Source: Streptomyces zinciresistens K42
GTDB taxonomy: Bacteria > Actinomycetota > Actinomycetes > Streptomycetales > Streptomycetaceae
Direction of reading: 5' to 3'
Assembly (NCBI RefSeq): GCF_000225525.1
Contig: NZ_AGBF01000060.1
Location: 1-34,339 of the forward strand
Length of the DNA: 34,339 nt
Shown: piece by piece, positions 32,014-34,339 of the stretch
Layout: each line of letters begins with the position of its first letter
Position numbering within the stretch: the stretch's first letter is position 1
The notes under the pieces: model-generated
The model's database searches: none
The model's input: only the letters and a program-made list of their open reading frames with translations
Told to the model about the DNA's origin: nothing
Made by a program: the position numbers and the translations under genes

Positions 32014-32613
32014 GCGGTCGCTGTGGAAGACGGCTCCGGCCAGGCTGCCGCGGGTCGCTTCGGCTGCCCGGAGTGCGTCGGTGACCAACTCGGTGCGCAT
32101 GTGGTCGGCGACCGACCAGCCCACCAGGCGGCGCGAGATGCAGTCGATCACCGTCGCGAGGTACAGGAACTCGCCGTCGCCCACGGGCAGGCAGGTGATG
32201 TCTCCGACGTACTTCGTGTTCGGGGCGCTCGCGGTGAAGTCGCGCCGGAACAGGTCCGGCACCGGGGTGGCGGTCGGTTCGGGCACGGTCGTGACCTGCC
32301 GCCTGCGCAGCCGCAGTCCGGCGATGCCGTACTTGCGCATGACCCGTCCGACGCGCTTGTGGTTCACCGGCTCGCCGTCGTCGCGCAGCTCGGCGGTGAC
32401 GCGGGGGCGGCCGTAGGTGCCGTCCCAGTCGGCGTGCACGGCCCGGATCCGCATCGCGAGTGCGGCGTCGGCCCGCTCGCGCGCGGCGCGGGCCGCGCGG
32501 CCGGTCCGCCACCTGTAGAAGCTGGAGCGGGCGACCTCCAGCACGTGACACAACCGCTTCACGCCCCAGGCGCCGTGGTGGTGGTCCTCGACGAACTGGA
32601 AGCGGCTGGTCAC
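32014..32613 (-). pseudogene. IS3-family transposase OrfB, truncated
   Basis: A 200-codon 5' part of an IS3-type integrase-like transposase: HTH_21 segment (TYGRPRVTAELRDDGEPVNHKRVGRVMRKYGI), then the rve domain with the first catalytic aspartate in YVGDITCLPVGDGEFLYLATVIDC and the second aspartate in AVFHSD (32017-32025). It then breaks off one codon after HSD; the DDE glutamate and the C-terminus are missing. GTG at 32613 overlaps the OrfA stop (GTGA). A -1 slip on TTTTTC near 32630 could also fuse OrfA and OrfB. Confidence 0.85.
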
Positions 32614-32954
32614 CAGGTCGTCTCTTGTGCGAAAAACTTCGTGGCCTTGCGCAGGATGTCACGCTCGGTGGCCAGTTTCTGGTTCTCCTTGCGCACCGTC
32701 GCCAGCTCACGGCGCAGGGCCTCGTTCGCGGCCTGAGGCTCTTCGGCCGTCGGCGGGGAATCCACCGCGTTCCTCTCCGTACTTGTCGTGCTGCCCCCGC
32801 CGTGGCGGGCCCGGTCGGTCCGTACCCCGTTACGCAGCGTCTCGCGACTGATTCCCAGGTCCTTGCCCACGCCCTCGAAGGTGTGGCCCGGGCCCGACAG
32901 GTACAGCGCGACGGCGTCCGCCTTGAACTCGGGCGAGTACACCTTCAGCACCAT
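32610..32954 (-). CDS. IS3-family transposase OrfA
   Basis: A 114-residue OrfA: an N-terminal helix-turn-helix (YSPEFKADAVALYLSG, then VGKDLGISRETLRNGV) and a C-terminal leucine-rich coiled coil (ANEALRRELATVRKENQKLATERDILRKATKFFA) for OrfB partnering. The ATG at 32954 has AGGAGG eight bases upstream and the frame is intact. With OrfB truncated the element is dead, though OrfA could still bind the ends of related copies. Confidence 0.88.
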   Translation of the reverse strand: MVLKVYSPEFKADAVALYLSGPGHTFEGVGKDLGISRETLRNGVRTDRARHGGGSTTSTERNAVDSPPTAEEPQAANEALRRELATVRKENQKLATERDILRKATKFFAQETTW

Positions 32955-33033
32955 AAAAGATGCCTCCTACCCGGCCCCTACCGGGGCCGGGCTCAGAGGT
33001 GTCCACCAATCGGGGACAGGTCCTGCACAGGTC

Positions 33034-33240
33034 CCCACGTCAACCAGCCCCGCCCTGGCACCACGTACAACACCTGTCTGCCGAATGCCAAGGGCGTCAT
33101 CATCGGCGAGCAGCAGAACTTCACTCAGAGCAACACCGGCGGCGTCGACCCCACGCTGTTCGTCCAGCTCGCCGGATACGTCGGTCAGGTCAGCCCCATC
33201 CTGGGCCTGCCCGATGAGGACCGCGTGGAACTGGAGCACG
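33034..33240 (+). pseudogene. Scrap of an unidentified gene
   Basis: An in-frame segment reads NAKGVIIGEQQNFTQSNT and then DPTLFVQLAGYVGQVSPILG and LPDEDRVELEHVA, clearly protein-like in a stretch with balanced composition. I could not name the family. The 5' part is cut by the IS3 end and the 3' part stops at about 33240, where the 46-bp duplication begins, so it is a fragment from about the middle of a gene. Confidence 0.5.
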
Positions 33241-33244
33241 TCGC

Positions 33245-33319
33245 GCCCGCGCGACTGACCGCGTCACCCGTTCCGGGCGGTGCCCGACCCGCCCGCGCGA
33301 CTGACCGCGTCACCCGTTC
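33245..33319. repeat. 29-bp perfect direct repeat, 46-bp period
   Basis: The 29 bases at 33245-33273 recur exactly at 33291-33319. The core is GCGCGACTGACCGCGTCACC. It starts where the gene scrap ends, so it is probably a partial tandem duplication made during the rearrangement. From 33320 to 33562 I see nothing beyond unsupported frames. Confidence 0.88.
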
Positions 33320-33562
33320 ACACCCGTGCCGCGCCGCCGGGCCCTTTCCCTTCCGCCTCCGTCGAACCCACCCCGTTGACCTGCTGAAACGCCGTGCTCG
33401 GGGCGCCGGTTGGGTGGCCGGGGGCACCCGTTCACCGCGGGTGCGGCGGCTTCTCGGCAGGCGCGCGGGCGCCGCTGCCCCTTACCTCGGAAGGGCAGGA
33501 CGCGGCCGAGGCGGCGGCACATGGGGGTGCCGCGGGTCGTGATCCCGCTCGGAGGAGCATCG

Positions 33563-34081
33563 ATGCGCCGTACCGCCCGTCTGCTGACCGGGGCCGCGCT
33601 GGCCGCGGGCGCCGTGGGGCTCGTCGTCCCTCCCGCGTACGGCGGTGAGACCGCTGATCTGGAGGTGTTCCCGGCCTCGGCCGTGCCGGGCGACGAGGTC
33701 TCGGTGCGTACGGAGTTCTGCCCGAAGGGGGCGGCGGCCGGTGACGCCGGCGCGGTGGGCGGCGGCTCGTTCGCGCTCGCCGCGAGCACCCACGACGAGC
33801 AGGCTGCCGGCGGCTTCCGGGTGCCGCCGAGCGCGCAGCCGGGGACGTACGAGATCGTCGCGACCTGCGCGGAGGGCGGCCGGAAGGTGACGGGCGACCT
33901 GGTCGTGACGCTGACGGCGGCGCGCGGGCAGGTGCATCCGCGGGGAAGCGTGAAGACGGGGGTCGGCGGTGCTCCGGACCGCGACCCCGTGCAGACCGCG
34001 GCAGGGGTGACGGCTCTGGCCGTCGCCGCCGCGGGCGGTACCTGGCTCCTGCATCGCCGGGCGAGAGGCGACGGGATCTGA
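33563..34081 (+). CDS. Secreted, C-terminally anchored envelope protein
   Basis: A 172-residue exported protein. It has a signal peptide (RRTARLLTGAALAAGAVGLV, cleavage after about AYG), a beta-rich domain (ETADLEVFPASAVPGDEVSV, later GTYEIVATCAEGG, with two cysteines likely paired), and a C-terminal membrane helix (TAAGVTALAVAAAGGTWLL) followed by a basic tail (HRRARGDGI). This is the layout of a sortase substrate, but there is no LPxTG; GGAPDRDP precedes the helix instead. The ATG at 33563 has GGAGGAG six bases upstream; earlier in-frame starts lack a signal peptide. It lies 117 bases before the sortase-like gene. Confidence 0.82.
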   Translation: MRRTARLLTGAALAAGAVGLVVPPAYGGETADLEVFPASAVPGDEVSVRTEFCPKGAAAGDAGAVGGGSFALAASTHDEQAAGGFRVPPSAQPGTYEIVATCAEGGRKVTGDLVVTLTAARGQVHPRGSVKTGVGGAPDRDPVQTAAGVTALAVAAAGGTWLLHRRARGDGI

Positions 34082-34198
34082 CGGGCACCCTCCGCTGCCC
34101 GTCCGCCGGTACCGCACGTCCTCTCCCCCTCCGGGTCCGACGCCCCTCGCGGCCCGGAGGGGGACGAGGGCCGCCGAGGGAGAGTCCGGGAGGTTCGC

Positions 34199-34339
34199 AT
34201 GCGCGGTCGACGGAGCGTCGGCGACGTGCTCATAGCCGCCGTCAGTGTGCTGGCCCTGTGCGCCGGTGTCCGGCTGCTGGACGGCGCCGCCGGACCGGCG
34301 TCCCCGCCGCAGCCGTCCGCCGCGCAGGCCGGAGCCGGC
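34199..34339 (+). CDS. Probable class F sortase, N-terminal part
   Basis: The window ends within this gene. The ATG at 34199 has GGGAGG six bases upstream. The 47 visible residues are a short basic start (MRGRRSVGD), a membrane helix (VLIAAVSVLALCAGVRLL) and a proline/alanine linker, which is how Streptomyces class F sortases begin. The catalytic domain is out of view, so the call rests on this N-terminus and on the preceding secreted protein, a frequent neighbour of class F sortases as I recall. Confidence 0.55.
   Translation, partial: MRGRRSVGDVLIAAVSVLALCAGVRLLDGAAGPASPPQPSAAQAGAG

Larger units (their letters stand above)
32014..33025 (-). mobile_element. IS3-type element, right part deleted
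   Basis: It spans truncated OrfB, OrfA and the leader. The element's start, on the minus strand, lies near 33000-33025, where GTCCACCAATCGGGGACAGG resembles IS3 terminal repeats; the exact edge is unsure. CCCGGCCCC (32970-32978) / GGGGCCGGG (32983-32991) forms a nine-base-pair hairpin just before the OrfA ribosome site, a feature known in insertion sequences to block outside transcription. The other terminus is missing at 32014. Confidence 0.75.

Noticed and set aside
33410..33562. Earlier start of the secreted protein
   Set aside because: The extra 51 residues lack a signal peptide and would bury the real one; the ATG at 33563 has a strong ribosome site.

Overview
The window is high-GC actinobacterial chromosome, almost certainly Streptomyces. 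Codon third positions are nearly all G or C, many starts are GTG, Shine-Dalgarno sites are GGAGG-like, and the gene set (mbl, hrdA, dnaG, dgt, nasA, FGGY kinase, paired ABC exporters) matches, from memory, the neighbourhood of S. coelicolor SCO2445-SCO2480. The extreme GC content produces long antisense and out-of-frame ORFs; these were discarded as shadows.

Layout. 1-2600: 3' end of an acyl-CoA carboxylase carboxyltransferase gene, an MreB-like mbl, a very small antisense ORF and a DUF1876 gene preceded by a 10-bp tandem repeat. 2666-9731: a CitA/CitB-type two-component system diverges from a tripartite tricarboxylate transporter operon (tctC-tctB-tctA), which runs into a universal stress protein and a DUF475/TerC-like membrane protein. 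9922-11661: a VanW-family cell-envelope protein. 11712-12117: three tRNA genes on the minus strand (one CAT, two identical tandem Asn-GTT) with a clear terminator. 12273-18041: a small membrane-anchored protein, an FGGY-type kinase with a non-canonical catalytic region, and a heterodimeric ABC exporter with one degenerate ATP site. 18085-21428: minus-strand dnaG then hrdA, with a strong hairpin at the convergent junction with the exporter genes. 21684-25591: minus-strand ferredoxin-reductase-like flavoprotein, dgt and a CbiX-type sirohydrochlorin chelatase; a 22/19-bp minisatellite lies between dgt and the chelatase gene. 25817-29702: a SanA/YdcF-like protein, the assimilatory nitrate reductase nasA (with a repeat-rich insertion and two GTAAC half-sites upstream), and a convergent, overlapping gamma-glutamylcyclotransferase-like gene.

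29.7-33.3 kb is an accessory insertion zone. It holds an IS5-type transposase scrap, a SAM-dependent methyltransferase gene, a tiny two-helix membrane protein gene, an IS701-type 5' fragment fused tail-to-tail to a 3'-truncated IS3-type element, and a scrap of an unidentified gene followed by a 46-bp duplication. The window ends with a secreted protein and the start of a likely class F sortase gene.

Working together: the two-component system most likely senses a carboxylate and controls the tct importer; nasA and the sirohydrochlorin chelatase both serve nitrate/nitrite assimilation (siroheme is the nitrite reductase cofactor); mbl, VanW, the SanA-like protein and the sortase pair point to the cell envelope. 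No CRISPR array, rRNA operon or intact prophage was seen. I found no clear new multi-gene system; the strongest leads are the minisatellite, the NasA insertion, the tct-usp coupling and the IS-bounded methyltransferase/small membrane protein pair.
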